64,000 nt of DNA from Hyphomicrobium sp. ghe19 (lineage in GTDB: Bacteria; Pseudomonadota; Alphaproteobacteria; Rhizobiales; Hyphomicrobiaceae), in NCBI RefSeq assembly GCF_902712875.1, contig NZ_LR743509.1:4168001-4232000 (forward strand), written 5' to 3'. Shown here piece after piece: positions 36,800 through 46,712 of this stretch; the stretch's first letter is position 1; every line of letters begins with the position of its first letter. The notes under the pieces were generated by a model that saw nothing but the letters and a program-made list of their open reading frames with translations, was not told the DNA's origin and ran no database searches. A program made the position numbers and the translations under genes.

Positions 36800-39424
36800 A
36801 TGGCCAATGAACGTTACAACGCGGCCGAGCGCGAAAAACACTGGCAGTCTGTTTGGGAGAAGGGCGAGATCTTTCGCGCCTCCGAAGATCCCTCGCGTCC
36901 GAAATCCTACGTGCTCGAGATGTTCCCTTATCCTTCGGGGCGCATCCACATGGGCCATGTCCGCAATTACGCGATGGGCGACGTCGTCGCGCGTTACAAG
37001 CGGGCTCGCGGTTTCAACGTGCTGCACCCCATGGGCTGGGATGCTTTCGGCATGCCGGCGGAAAACGCCGCGATGGAACGCAAAGTCCACCCCGGCACGT
37101 GGACCTACGCCAATATCGACACGATGCGCGGACAGCTCAAATCGATGGGCCTGTCGCTCGACTGGTCGCGCGAGATCGCGACGTGCTCGCCGAGCTACTA
37201 CAGGCATCAGCAAAAGCTGTTTCTCGATTTCCTGAAGAAGGGGATCGCGTACCGAAAGTCTTCGAAGGTCAATTGGGACCCGATCGATCAGACGGTGCTC
37301 GCGAACGAGCAGGTTATCGATGGACGCGGGTGGCGTTCCGGCGCGCTCGTCGAACAGCGCGAGCTGACGCAATGGTTCTTCAAGATCACCGACTATGCCG
37401 ACGAGCTGCTGAGCGATCTCGATACGCTCGTGAACTGGCCCGAGAAGGTGCGCCTGATGCAGGCGAATTGGATTGGCCGCTCGGAAGGCATGCTGGTCCG
37501 GTGGGCACTGGACAAAAAGACGGCGCCGAAAGATTTCAGCGAGCTCGAAGTTTATACGACGCGGCCCGACACGCTGTTCGGCGCGTCATTTCTCGCCGTC
37601 GCGGCCGATCATCCGCTGGCAAAAGCCGCTGCTGAACGCGACCCCAAGCTCGCCGAGTTCTGCGACGAGTGTCGCCGGATGGGTACTTCCGTCGCCGACA
37701 TCGAAGCTGCTGAAAAGCGCGGCTACGACACGGGAATTCGCGCCGTCCATCCGTTCGACGAAGGATGGGAGCTTCCGGTCTACGTCGCAAATTTCGTTTT
37801 GATGGACTACGGCACGGGCGCGATCTTCGGCTGCCCATCAGGCGATCAGCGCGATATGGATTTCGCGCGCCGCTACAATCTTCCCGTCGTACCCGTCATC
37901 TTGCCGCCCGGTGAAAACGCCGAGGCGTTTCAGCTGACCGACAAGGCCTACGTCGACGACGGCACGATGATCAATTCGAGGTTTCTCGACGGCCTTTCGA
38001 CGTCGGCCGCCTTCGAGCAAGCGGCGAACCGTCTCGAAAAGCAGTCGCTCGGTTCGCGGCCGCAGGGCGCTAGAAAAGTCAATTACCGGCTACGCGACTG
38101 GGGCATTTCCCGGCAGCGCTATTGGGGCTGCCCTATCCCCATCATCCACTGCAAGACGCACGGGCCTGTTCCAGTTCCCGAGAAGGACCTGCCGATCGAG
38201 CTTCCCGAGGATGCGACGTTCGATAAGCCCGGCAATCCGCTGGACCGGCACCCGACGTGGAAGCACGTCAATTGCCCGATTTGCGGCGAGCCTGCGGTTC
38301 GCGAAACCGACACGATGGACACGTTCGTCGACTCGTCCTGGTATTTCGTCCGCTTCACCGCGCCGGAAGCCCAGACGCCGGTCGATCTCAATGCCGCCCA
38401 CTATTGGCTGCCGGTCGATCAATATATCGGCGGCATCGAGCACGCGATTTTGCACCTTCTCTATTCGCGCTTCTTCGTGCGGGCGATGTGCGACACCGGG
38501 CATCTCTCTTTCGCGACGAACACGCGGGAGCCGTTTGCAGCGCTCTTCACGCAAGGCATGGTGACCCACGAAACCTACAAGTCCGAGGATGGCCTTTGGC
38601 TCTTGCCAAACGAAGTCCGGATTGAAGGCGAAGGCGCAAACCGCCGGGCCGCCGAGATTTCGACCGGGCGTCCGGCCGCGATCGGCAGTATCGAAAAGAT
38701 GTCGAAGTCCAAGAAAAACCTCGTGGACCCCGACGACATCATCGCCCACTACGGCGCCGATTGCGCCCGTTGGTTCATGCTGTCGGACAGCCCGCCGGAG
38801 CGCGACGTCATTTGGACGGAAGCCGGTGTTGCCGGTGCAGGCCGGTTCATTCAGCGCGTCTGGCGCATCGTCGAGGAGATTGCCGAAACGTATCCCGGCG
38901 AAAAAGGCCCGAAGCCCGATTCATTCGGCCCGGAGGCTCTTGAAGTCCGAAAGGCTGCTCACCGGGCTCTCGACGCCGTCGGGCGGGCCATCGAATCGCT
39001 GCGTTTCAACGTGGCGGTGGCCAATATCCACGAGTTTTCCAATGTGCTCCATTCGGCTTTATCCAAGCGCGGTCCGGACGTTGCCTGGGCCGTTCGGGAG
39101 GCCGCGGAACTGCTGATTGTCATGATCGGCCCGATGATGCCGCATTTGGCTGAAGAATGCTGGGCGCGGCTCGGATACAACACGCTGGTCGCGAATGAAC
39201 CGTGGCCAGCCCCAGAACCCGAGCTGCTCGTTGACGATCAAGTCACCATTGCCGTACAGGTTAATGGTAAGCGACGGGACGAACTTGTGATTTCGCGCAG
39301 TGCGAAGTCCGAGGAAGTTGAAGCGGCGGCGTTGCAGCTTGGATCGGTGGTGCGTGCGTTGGACGGGCGGCCGCCGAAAAAAGTTATCGTCGTTCCGCAG
39401 AGGATCGTGAATGTCGTTGGTTGA
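36800..39424 (+). CDS. leuS: Leucyl-tRNA synthetase
   Basis: 874 residues from ATG 36800 ([16 protein letters not shown]). The class I HIGH motif is in [14 protein letters not shown], and the KMSKS loop is [19 protein letters not shown]. The editing CP1 domain includes [21 protein letters not shown] and the zinc-type region [27 protein letters not shown] and the C-terminal anticodon and tRNA-binding domains are intact. It charges tRNA-Leu. lptE begins within its last 14 bases, followed by holA, an arrangement shared by alphaproteobacteria. Confidence 0.98.
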   Translation: MANERYNAAEREKHWQSVWEKGEIFRASEDPSRPKSYVLEMFPYPSGRIHMGHVRNYAMGDVVARYKRARGFNVLHPMGWDAFGMPAENAAMERKVHPGTWTYANIDTMRGQLKSMGLSLDWSREIATCSPSYYRHQQKLFLDFLKKGIAYRKSSKVNWDPIDQTVLANEQVIDGRGWRSGALVEQRELTQWFFKITDYADELLSDLDTLVNWPEKVRLMQANWIGRSEGMLVRWALDKKTAPKDFSELEVYTTRPDTLFGASFLAVAADHPLAKAAAERDPKLAEFCDECRRMGTSVADIEAAEKRGYDTGIRAVHPFDEGWELPVYVANFVLMDYGTGAIFGCPSGDQRDMDFARRYNLPVVPVILPPGENAEAFQLTDKAYVDDGTMINSRFLDGLSTSAAFEQAANRLEKQSLGSRPQGARKVNYRLRDWGISRQRYWGCPIPIIHCKTHGPVPVPEKDLPIELPEDATFDKPGNPLDRHPTWKHVNCPICGEPAVRETDTMDTFVDSSWYFVRFTAPEAQTPVDLNAAHYWLPVDQYIGGIEHAILHLLYSRFFVRAMCDTGHLSFATNTREPFAALFTQGMVTHETYKSEDGLWLLPNEVRIEGEGANRRAAEISTGRPAAIGSIEKMSKSKKNLVDPDDIIAHYGADCARWFMLSDSPPERDVIWTEAGVAGAGRFIQRVWRIVEEIAETYPGEKGPKPDSFGPEALEVRKAAHRALDAVGRAIESLRFNVAVANIHEFSNVLHSALSKRGPDVAWAVREAAELLIVMIGPMMPHLAEECWARLGYNTLVANEPWPAPEPELLVDDQVTIAVQVNGKRRDELVISRSAKSEEVEAAALQLGSVVRALDGRPPKKVIVVPQRIVNVVG

Positions 39425-39998
39425 GGGGCGGGTTGGGAGACGTGGCAGGTGCAGCAGCCGGTCGGTTGCGCGCGGCCTTTTCGCGTCTTCGGTCTTTATT
39501 GCCGTTTCAGCACTTAGTTCGACGCTGGGCGGTTGCGGCGACGGCGGTTTCCGTCCCCTTTACGGCTCGGCGTTGATCAACGGTTCGGCCGTCACCGAAC
39601 GAATGGCTTCAGTCGACATTGCGCCCATTCCGGGCCGCGTCGGCCAGCGGATTCGCAACGAGCTGATCTTCCAGGCGACCGGCGGGGGTGCTCCGAAGCC
39701 GCCGCAGTACCGTCTCGACGTCGCCATCCGTGAATCCGTCACTTCGATGCTCGTTGCCGTCGATGGCAACGCGGGCAGTCAGATTTACAGCATCGACGCT
39801 TCGTTCAACCTCATCAGGCTTTCCGACAAGAAGGTCGTGGCGAGCGGCACAAGCTACGGCCGCGCTTCGTTCGATCGCGTGTCGTCGATTTTCGCCAACG
39901 TAGAGGCGCGTCAGAACGCAGAAAACCGGGCGGCCGAGACTGTCGGCCAGGAAATCCAGACCCGGCTGCTCGCAGTTCTATCGACCGGCAACGTCTAG
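39411..39998 (+). CDS. lptE: LPS-assembly lipoprotein LptE
   Basis: 195 residues. The start overlaps the leuS end by 14 bases. The lipoprotein signal has hydrophobic [12 protein letters not shown] then lipobox LGGC (Cys about 42). The family start follows: GFRPLYGSA, then [18 protein letters not shown]. LptE plugs the LptD barrel in the outer membrane for LPS export. Its place between leuS and holA matches the proteobacterial order and supports the call, as sequence conservation is low. Confidence 0.9.
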   Translation: MSLVEGRVGRRGRCSSRSVARGLFASSVFIAVSALSSTLGGCGDGGFRPLYGSALINGSAVTERMASVDIAPIPGRVGQRIRNELIFQATGGGAPKPPQYRLDVAIRESVTSMLVAVDGNAGSQIYSIDASFNLIRLSDKKVVASGTSYGRASFDRVSSIFANVEARQNAENRAAETVGQEIQTRLLAVLSTGNV

Positions 39999-40051
39999 CT
40001 CTGATATCTTCAGCTCTGATTTCTGGGGCACCGCCCTAGAAGAGCATCACG

Positions 40052-41098
40052 ATGACCGCCGTCAAACCACAACAAGCCCCAGCGTTCATGAAGGCGCCGC
40101 CTGCCGATTTGGCGGCTGTGCTTTTCCACGGGTCGGATCCTGGCCTCGTCAGCGAACGCGCGGCAGCGCTCGCCAAAAGCCTCGCGGCTCGCGAAAGCCC
40201 GCCGGGCGAAGTCCTAAAGCTCGACGAATCGGAACTCGACGAAGATCCAGCGCGGCTCGAGACCGAGTTGCAGACACGCCCAATGTTTTCGGGGCGAAGA
40301 ATCGTTCGCGCGATTGCCAGCCGACGCGTTTCAACGGCGCTTCTGAAGCCGCTTCTCAGTTCAGGGCCGCTCGAAGGCTTGCTGGTCGTCGAAGCGGGTA
40401 ATCTGAAAGCGGACGACAGCCTGCGGGTGCTATTCGAATCCCAATCTCGTTGTTTCGCCGTTGCCTGCTATCCCGATAGCGCCGCCGACATCGACACGCT
40501 GATTTCGGAAGTCCTTTCGTCTTTCTCGTTGACGATCGAAGGCGACGCCCGAGCGTTGCTGCAAAGCCGGCTCGGCGCCGATCGCGCTTTGTCGCGCGCC
40601 GAGATCGAGAAGCTCGCGCTTTTTTGCCTCGGCCGTCCATCGATCACGCACGACGACGTCGAAGGGTTGGTCGGCGATGCGGCCGGGCTCGCGCTCGAAC
40701 GGATTGCAGAAGCCGTCGCCGAGGGCCGAACGAAAAGTGCGATCAGCGATTTCGGCCGCGCGCTTGCGTCGGGTGAGAACGCGCAAGTGATCATCTCGAT
40801 CGTGCAAAGATATTTCCTGAAGCTCCATCGCGTCAGAAGCGACGTCGATGCAGGCCAGCGTCTCGACGATGCACTGAGGTCTATCCGGCCGCCGCTGTTC
40901 TTCAAGCAAAAGGACAGTTTTTCGCGCCAGGTGCGGAGCTGGTCTCGCGGGCAGCTCGATCAGGCGCTCAGGCGGATTTCGGAAGCTGCAAAAGCGGCAC
41001 GCCTTACGTCGAGCCTCGAAGACGTCATCGCCGAGCGCTTGATTTTGGCTCTCGCATCGATGGCCGCAGTGTCCGCGGCTGCGGCGGGCGGCCGCTAG
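40052..41098 (+). CDS. holA: DNA polymerase III, delta subunit
   Basis: 348 residues. The N-terminal AAA+-like region has AAVLFHGSDPGLVSERAAAL, and TRPMFSGRRIVRAI and LEGLLVVEAGNLKADDSLR follow. The C-terminal collar domain has ISDFGRALASGENAQVIISI (the family DLLRGGEDPxxIL site) and VQRYFLKLHRVRS. It opens the beta clamp within the clamp loader. It lies 53 bp after lptE in the leuS-lptE-holA run. Confidence 0.94.
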   Translation: MTAVKPQQAPAFMKAPPADLAAVLFHGSDPGLVSERAAALAKSLAARESPPGEVLKLDESELDEDPARLETELQTRPMFSGRRIVRAIASRRVSTALLKPLLSSGPLEGLLVVEAGNLKADDSLRVLFESQSRCFAVACYPDSAADIDTLISEVLSSFSLTIEGDARALLQSRLGADRALSRAEIEKLALFCLGRPSITHDDVEGLVGDAAGLALERIAEAVAEGRTKSAISDFGRALASGENAQVIISIVQRYFLKLHRVRSDVDAGQRLDDALRSIRPPLFFKQKDSFSRQVRSWSRGQLDQALRRISEAAKAARLTSSLEDVIAERLILALASMAAVSAAAAGGR

Positions 41099-41161
41099 CG
41101 GGCAGCTTGCGACCATCTCTCGCGTCCCTATAGTGCCTGCGCAAATGGCAAGGGGGACGAC

Positions 41162-42160
41162 ATGACTGACGCGCGTTACGACGTAATCGGGATCGGTAAC
41201 GCGATCGTCGATATCATTGGGCGCTGTAACGACGCCTTTCTCTCAGAGATCGGCGTTACCAAAGGCAGCATGCGCCTCGTCGACGCCGACGAAATCAAAA
41301 AGATCTATTCGTCGATGGGACCCGCCGTCGAGATCTCCGGCGGTTCGGCCGCAAACACGATTGCTGGCGTCGCCTCGTTCGGCGGGCGCGCGGCATTCGT
41401 CGGCACCGTTGCTGACGACGATTTCGGCAAAGTCTTTTCACATGACATTCGTTCGATCGGCGTGGCGTTTACTTCGCCGGCCGTTTCAAATGGCGCACCG
41501 ACATCGCGTTCTCTCATTCTCGTTACGCCCGATGGCGAACGCACGATGAATACGTTCCTCGGCATTTCGACGAGCCTTGGCGAAACGCAGCTCGATTTGG
41601 AAATGATCCGCGCGGCATCAATTCTTTATCTCGAAGGATATCTCTTCGACGAACCGCAAGCGAAACAAGCATTCCGGGCAGCGCATCAAGCTGCAAAAAG
41701 CGCGGGCCGAAAGACGGCGCTGACACTTTCAGATGGTTTTTGCGTCGACCGCCATCGCGGGGAATTTCTCGATCTCATTCGTTCGGGCGTCGATATTCTT
41801 TTCGCCAATGAAAATGAGATCAAATCTCTTTATCAAACGGACTCGTTCGAAGTTGCAGCGGAAAACGCGAGGAATGACGCGAAACTCGCCGTTCTGACGC
41901 GCAGCGGCAAAGGCTCGGAGATTCACAGCGAAGGCCAATCCATACGGATATCGGCATTCCCGGTCGATAAGGTCGTCGATACGACCGGCGCGGGCGATTT
42001 ATATGCCGCCGGATTCCTATTCGGATATGCGAAGGGATTAAATCTCGAAATTGCGGGGCGCTTGGCCAGTCTCGCCGCGTCCGAAATAATCAGCCACATC
42101 GGCGCACGGCCGTCCGTTTCGCTCGCCGAATTCGCAAAGCAACACGGCATTATTCCGTAA
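41162..42160 (+). CDS. Adenosine kinase / PfkB family sugar kinase
   Basis: 332 residues. PfkB motif 1 is in SGGSAANTIAGVASFGGRAAFVG, and the catalytic Asp and anion hole are in VDTTGAGDLYAAGFLFGYA. The start YDVIGIGNAIVDIIG and the DADEIKKIYSSMGPAVEISG region are typical of the adenosine-kinase branch in alphaproteobacteria. It would phosphorylate adenosine or a related nucleoside using ATP. Its own GGGGGAC site precedes the ATG. Confidence 0.9.
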   Translation: MTDARYDVIGIGNAIVDIIGRCNDAFLSEIGVTKGSMRLVDADEIKKIYSSMGPAVEISGGSAANTIAGVASFGGRAAFVGTVADDDFGKVFSHDIRSIGVAFTSPAVSNGAPTSRSLILVTPDGERTMNTFLGISTSLGETQLDLEMIRAASILYLEGYLFDEPQAKQAFRAAHQAAKSAGRKTALTLSDGFCVDRHRGEFLDLIRSGVDILFANENEIKSLYQTDSFEVAAENARNDAKLAVLTRSGKGSEIHSEGQSIRISAFPVDKVVDTTGAGDLYAAGFLFGYAKGLNLEIAGRLASLAASEIISHIGARPSVSLAEFAKQHGIIP

Positions 42161-42213
42161 CCCGGGGCACGCGCCCGCCTTATCATCGAATGAGTATGAA
42201 ATACCTATTTCCG

Positions 42214-42228
42214 GTGAACGGCGTTCAC
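42214..42228. promoter_or_regulatory. Operator-like palindrome upstream of the AT-hook/HTH locus
   Basis: GTGAAC-GGC-GTTCAC, perfect 6-bp arms, 26 bp before the GTG of the first frame. It could be an autoregulatory site. No factor can be named. Confidence 0.4.
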
Positions 42229-42253
42229 ATGGAGAATGTATAGGGGGTGAAAC

Positions 42254-42439
42254 GTGTCCAATTCGGACTCAAATTTATTCTCCCTGGAATTGGAGAATAT
42301 ATTCGAGCAGTCTCGAAATAACGAATCGCTTCGTTTCGAGGTTCGCTCAAAATGCTTCACTCTCCCATTCGCCGTGGCCGCCCGAAAGGTACCGGTATCG
42401 ATGATAGCGACCGTATTGCACGGCTGGACGAGTTGCTGA
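42254..42439 (+). CDS. Upstream frame of the AT-hook/HTH locus (possible N-terminal part)
   Basis: GTG start with a strong AGGGGGTGAAAC site. The first 33 residues (SNSDSNLFSLELENIFEQ, RNNESLRFEVRSK) look like an acidic helical segment. After about 42350 this frame loses coding character while the frame one base behind becomes clearly coding. It ends at 42439. It could be a separate 61-residue peptide, but the first part reads better as the N-terminus of the next protein, joined by a -1 shift at TCAAAATG. Confidence 0.4.
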   Translation: MSNSDSNLFSLELENIFEQSRNNESLRFEVRSKCFTLPFAVAARKVPVSMIATVLHGWTSC

Positions 42440-42645
42440 GGGTACACCCCGAATTGAGACCGACGACCGCAATACGGTTGATGGGATATTCAAACCCTTC
42501 GGCGATCCGCCGCCTTCGCGACAAATACAAAGTCTTTGCCTTGAAGACGCGCATCGAGTTTTCAAAAGACCTTCGGGGAACCGCGCCGGCATCTTCCGGA
42601 CACGCCTCCGAGCAGACGCCTCTGGCGATGCAGCCAGGTCGCTGA
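42352..42645 (+). CDS. AT-hook plus helix-turn-helix DNA-binding protein
   Basis: 97 residues. An AT-hook core sits at the N-terminus (IRRGRPKGTG, with the R-G-R-P centre that enters the minor groove). A helix-turn-helix-like part follows (RIARLDELLRVHPELRPTTA, then IRLMGYSNPSAIRRLRDKYK). The tail is polar. Its ATG lies inside the upstream frame, with GAGG 10 nt before it, so it may start independently. The AT-rich codons of the upstream part differ from the surroundings. Probably a regulator or nucleoid-binding protein; targets unknown. Confidence 0.65.
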   Translation: MLHSPIRRGRPKGTGIDDSDRIARLDELLRVHPELRPTTAIRLMGYSNPSAIRRLRDKYKVFALKTRIEFSKDLRGTAPASSGHASEQTPLAMQPGR

Positions 42646-42708
42646 GCCTTTGCCGCAACCGACCTAATCGACAATTCGATTCCTGAACTCATCCTGTGAA
42701 TCACTCGC

Positions 42709-42738
42709 GGGCCGCTTCCCCAAGCGGCCCCTTTTTTT
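42709..42738 (+). terminator. Strong terminator after the AT-hook/HTH gene
   Basis: GGGCCGCTT-CCCC-AAGCGGCCC stem (9 bp) followed by CTTTTTTT on the plus strand. Confidence 0.95.
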
Positions 42739-42764
42739 ATCGATCCAGGCCCGACAATCGCCGT

Positions 42765-43763
42765 TTAAAGCTTGCGGAGTGCTGCCTGCTCGACGCTATG
42801 GCTCTCACCCTTTTGCAAAATGAGCTGGGCGCGGCGGCGCGTCGGAAGAATGTTTTCTTCGAGGTTCTTCAGATTGATTTCGCGCCATAGCTTCAGCGCG
42901 ATGCGGCGCACTTCGTCAGGCGCGAGGGCTGCGTATTTATGGAAGTAGGCTCCGGGATCGCGAAACGCCGTGCTTCTGAGGCGCATGAAGCGCGTCAGAT
43001 ACCATTTCTCGATTACCGCCGGGTGGGCGTCGATATAAATCGAGAAATCGATGAAATCGGAGACGAATGGAATTGTGCTGCCGTCTTTGGGCATCTCGGC
43101 CGGCTGGAGAATATTCAAGCCTTCGATAATGAGGATATCGGGCTGATGGACCTCCACTTCCTGGCCGGGAAGAATATCGTATTGGAAGTGCGAATAGACG
43201 GGTGCGGCAACGCTCGAAACGCCGGATTTCACGTCGCCTAAAAAGCGCAGAAGGCGCTCGGTATCGAAGCTTTCGGGAAAGCCCTTGCGCTCCATCAGGC
43301 CGCGACGTTCAAGCTCGGCGTTGGGAAAAAGAAAGCCGTCGGTCGTCATCAGGTCGACGCGCGGATGGTCCGGCCACCGCGCAAGCAAGGCCCGCAATAC
43401 ACGTGCGGTCGTACTCTTTCCAACCGCTACCGAGCCCGCGACACCGATAATGAAAGGGACTTTCGTATCTTTGCGTCCGAGGAATTCCGAGCTGACGGAA
43501 TGCAGTTTTTGCGCGGCCGCGACGTAGAGATTGAGAAGACGCGACAGGGGCAAATAGATCTGCTCGACCTCGTCGACGGAGAGTTCCTCGATGATACCGG
43601 ACAGCTGCTCCAGCTCATTCGACTGCAGCGTCATCGGCGTGTCGGCACGAAGCCTTGCCCATTCCTCGCGGGTGAAGACCCGGTAAGGCGAAAACGGTAC
43701 GCTCTCAGGACGCACCTCTTCGCGCACCTTCAGCTTCTTGCGACGGTTGGCGCGAGGCTTCAC
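42765..43763 (-). CDS. coaA: Pantothenate kinase, type I
   Basis: 332 residues from a GTG that overlaps the hisE stop as GTGA. The P-loop is [48 protein letters not shown] (family landmark region), [11 protein letters not shown] and [13 protein letters not shown] are present. It makes 4'-phosphopantothenate, the first step of CoA synthesis. Coupling to hisE is typical of alphaproteobacteria. It converges on the terminator at 42709. Confidence 0.96.
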   Translation of the reverse strand: MKPRANRRKKLKVREEVRPESVPFSPYRVFTREEWARLRADTPMTLQSNELEQLSGIIEELSVDEVEQIYLPLSRLLNLYVAAAQKLHSVSSEFLGRKDTKVPFIIGVAGSVAVGKSTTARVLRALLARWPDHPRVDLMTTDGFLFPNAELERRGLMERKGFPESFDTERLLRFLGDVKSGVSSVAAPVYSHFQYDILPGQEVEVHQPDILIIEGLNILQPAEMPKDGSTIPFVSDFIDFSIYIDAHPAVIEKWYLTRFMRLRSTAFRDPGAYFHKYAALAPDEVRRIALKLWREINLKNLEENILPTRRRAQLILQKGESHSVEQAALRKL

Positions 43764-44092
43764 GATGCACCCTTGGTGCGGGAGGCCTTTTCTTCGAGAC
43801 CCGACGTGCCCATGCGTCCGTCGAGGACCTTCAGCACCTCATCGAGAGACACGTCGCGGGATTCGAGCAAGACGAGCAAGTGATAGAGGACGTCTGCCGC
43901 TTCGGCCTTGAGGGCGCCGGTATCGGTTCCCATCGCGGCGATGACCGCCTCGACCGCTTCTTCGCCGAACTTCTTGGCGCAGCGTTCCGTGCCAGCGGTC
44001 AACAGCTGGGATGTATATGACTTTCCACTCATATCGGATCGCCGCGAGTGGATGAGCGCGGCGAGACGCTCCAACGTATTCACTTCACTCAT
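43760..44092 (-). CDS. hisE: Phosphoribosyl-ATP pyrophosphatase
   Basis: 110 residues from ATG 44092 ([18 protein letters not shown]); 26 further upstream codons are not conserved. The MazG-like fold has [20 protein letters not shown] and [10 protein letters not shown], then [17 protein letters not shown], with the E-x-x-E and D metal ligands. It hydrolyses PR-ATP in histidine synthesis. Other his genes are not in the window. Confidence 0.95.
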   Translation of the reverse strand: MSEVNTLERLAALIHSRRSDMSGKSYTSQLLTAGTERCAKKFGEEAVEAVIAAMGTDTGALKAEAADVLYHLLVLLESRDVSLDEVLKVLDGRMGTSGLEEKASRTKGAS

Positions 44093-44207
44093 TTTCGTAT
44101 CTCGTGCGATTGGGCTCGAAGCCTCGAGCCTTTCAGCGCGCACAGCATCAAGCCGCCGCGACAGCGTCAAGCGGCGGCTTCAGAATTGCGATAAAAAGCT
44201 TAAAGAC

Positions 44208-45080
44208 TCAACCTCCGCCAAGGCGTTGGCGGATGTAGTCGAGCTGGTCGAAGTTGCCGTACCTGATTGTGAGGGTGCCGGTTTCGCCGGAACCCCGGCG
44301 AACTTCGACCTTCAAGCCGAGGAGATCGGTCAGTTCCTTCTCGAAGGCTTTCGTGTCGGCGTCTTTGTCGCGTGCGCGGCGGTTACCTGTCGGGCCTTCT
44401 TCTCCGAAAGTCTGGACCAGCGCCTCGACGTCACGGACGTTCAAGCTATCGTCGATGATCTTCTTGGCCAACGTCTCGGCATCGGCGCGGCCAATCAGAG
44501 CGCGCGCGTGGCCAGCCGTTAGCTGACCCTGCTGGACCATCGATTGCACGCCCGTCGGCAGTTTCAGAAGCCGGAGCGTGTTGGCGACGTGGCTGCGGCT
44601 CTTGCCGATGATTTCCGACAGCTGCTCCTGGCTGTAATCGAAGCGCTCGACCAGCTCCCGATAGCCTGACGCTTCTTCAATCGCGTTAAGGTCCTGGCGC
44701 TGGACGTTTTCGATGATCGCCAGCTCGAGGACTTCGCGGTCGCTGAGCTCGCGGATGATCACCGGGATCGTATGCATCCCGGCCTTTTGCGCCGCGCGCC
44801 AGCGGCGTTCGCCGGCAACGATCTCATAGCCGCCCGACATGCCGTTCGGACGAACGACGATCGGCTGGACGAGGCCTTTGGTGCGGATCGATTCCGCGAG
44901 TTCCGCGAGTTCATCTTCGCGGAAGTCCTTACGGGGATTGAGCGGGCTCGATTTGACCTCGGCGATCGAGACCATGCGCTGCTCGCCTTCCGGCGGAAGG
45001 CGGTGTCCGAGAGGTGCCGGTTCTCCGATCAGAGAGGCAAGGCCACGGCCCAGGCGGCTCTTCGGCACTACGGAGTTCAT
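44208..45080 (-). CDS. parB: Chromosome partitioning protein ParB
   Basis: 290 residues. The N-terminus is SRLGRGLASLIGE, followed by the CTPase/ParB box (NPRKDF and GERRWRAAQKAGMHTIPVII). The HTH that reads parS is SQEQLSEIIGKSRSHVANTL. A linker and C-terminal dimer domain (VRRGSGETGTLTIRYGNFDQ) follow. ParB loads at parS, spreads as a CTP clamp and is moved by ParA. The gene is 65 bp after parA and within 10 kb of the parS-like cluster described below. Confidence 0.97.
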   Translation of the reverse strand: MNSVVPKSRLGRGLASLIGEPAPLGHRLPPEGEQRMVSIAEVKSSPLNPRKDFREDELAELAESIRTKGLVQPIVVRPNGMSGGYEIVAGERRWRAAQKAGMHTIPVIIRELSDREVLELAIIENVQRQDLNAIEEASGYRELVERFDYSQEQLSEIIGKSRSHVANTLRLLKLPTGVQSMVQQGQLTAGHARALIGRADAETLAKKIIDDSLNVRDVEALVQTFGEEGPTGNRRARDKDADTKAFEKELTDLLGLKVEVRRGSGETGTLTIRYGNFDQLDYIRQRLGGG

Positions 45081-45145
45081 CTGCTTCTTCGTCCCCTGCT
45101 TGTCAGTTTATAGCTGCAAAATCCCAGTGAATTGGCCGTTCGCGA

Positions 45146-45991
<846 letters not shown>

Positions 45992-45994
45992 GGG

Positions 45995-46666
45995 TTATCC
46001 CTCCGTCTTTGGGTTCAACGCTTTGAGCAACACAACGCGGCCGCCCTCTTCCGTAACGCTTGGAATCAGCTCAAAGGCAAACTGCCAGTCCTGAGCTGCG
46101 TTCTCGATTTCGGCCGCTACCTCACGGCCCTTCAAGAACATGCCAAGCGTAGAAGACGCAAAATAAGGTGCCGCGATCTCGACCAGCCGAGAGAGTGGAG
46201 CAAGAGCGCGCGCAGTAACGCAGTCGGCCTTGCCTACCTTAGCGTGAGTCTCGGCATTTTCGATCCTCATACACTGGATGTCCACAGCAACGCGGGTCTC
46301 GCGGGCAACCTCCCGCAGAAATGCGGCTTTCCGGCTGTCGCTCTCGACCAGTATGTGGCGCGTCCCGCCGGTTTCGGAAGCCATGATCGCCAGGACGAGG
46401 CCCGGAAAGCCGGCGCCGGACCCGAGGTCTAGCCACGTTCGGGCGGCTTCCGGCCGGTACTTCCAGAGCTGAGCGCTATCGGCGAAATGCCGATGCCAGA
46501 TCTCGTCAAGCGTGCTCGGCGCGACGAGGTTGATCGTTTTCTGCCAGCGTTTGAGAAGGGCTTCGTAAGTCTCCAGCTTTTCACGGACTTCACGTGAAAT
46601 TCCGAAACGTCGCTGAAATTCTTCCGGAGTATCGATGCGTGGCAGGGCCATAGCTGTTTGTTTCAT
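45995..46666 (-). CDS. rsmG: 16S rRNA (guanine-N7)-methyltransferase
   Basis: 223 residues; ATG 46666, with ATG 46651 as an alternative. The SAM-binding site is WLDLGSGAGFPGLVLAI. The family region LLKRWQKTINLVAPSTLDEIWHRHFADSAQL (landmark) and DCVTARALAPLSRL are present. It methylates G527 in E. coli numbering. The 5' edge abuts a palindromic repeat shared with the mnmG stop, and a weak parS-like site lies in its coding region (46586-46601). Confidence 0.95.
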   Translation of the reverse strand: MKQTAMALPRIDTPEEFQRRFGISREVREKLETYEALLKRWQKTINLVAPSTLDEIWHRHFADSAQLWKYRPEAARTWLDLGSGAGFPGLVLAIMASETGGTRHILVESDSRKAAFLREVARETRVAVDIQCMRIENAETHAKVGKADCVTARALAPLSRLVEIAAPYFASSTLGMFLKGREVAAEIENAAQDWQFAFELIPSVTEEGGRVVLLKALNPKTEG

Positions 46667-46667
46667 C

Positions 46668-46711
46668 GCATTTTCTTAACGCAAACCGGTGCCCACTTTG
46701 CTTGAAAATGC
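46668..46711. repeat. Palindromic interspersed repeat between mnmG and rsmG
   Basis: 44 bp with perfect outer arms GCATTTTC / GAAAATGC and inner complementary parts around CAAACCGGTGCCCACTTTG. It fills the whole gap: the mnmG stop TAG lies 2 bases from one end and the rsmG ATG 1 base from the other. The sequence resembles the GAGCATGATC...ACCGGTTT...GATCATGC palindromes scattered in rhizobial genomes. Confidence 0.75.
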
Positions 46712-46712
46712 T

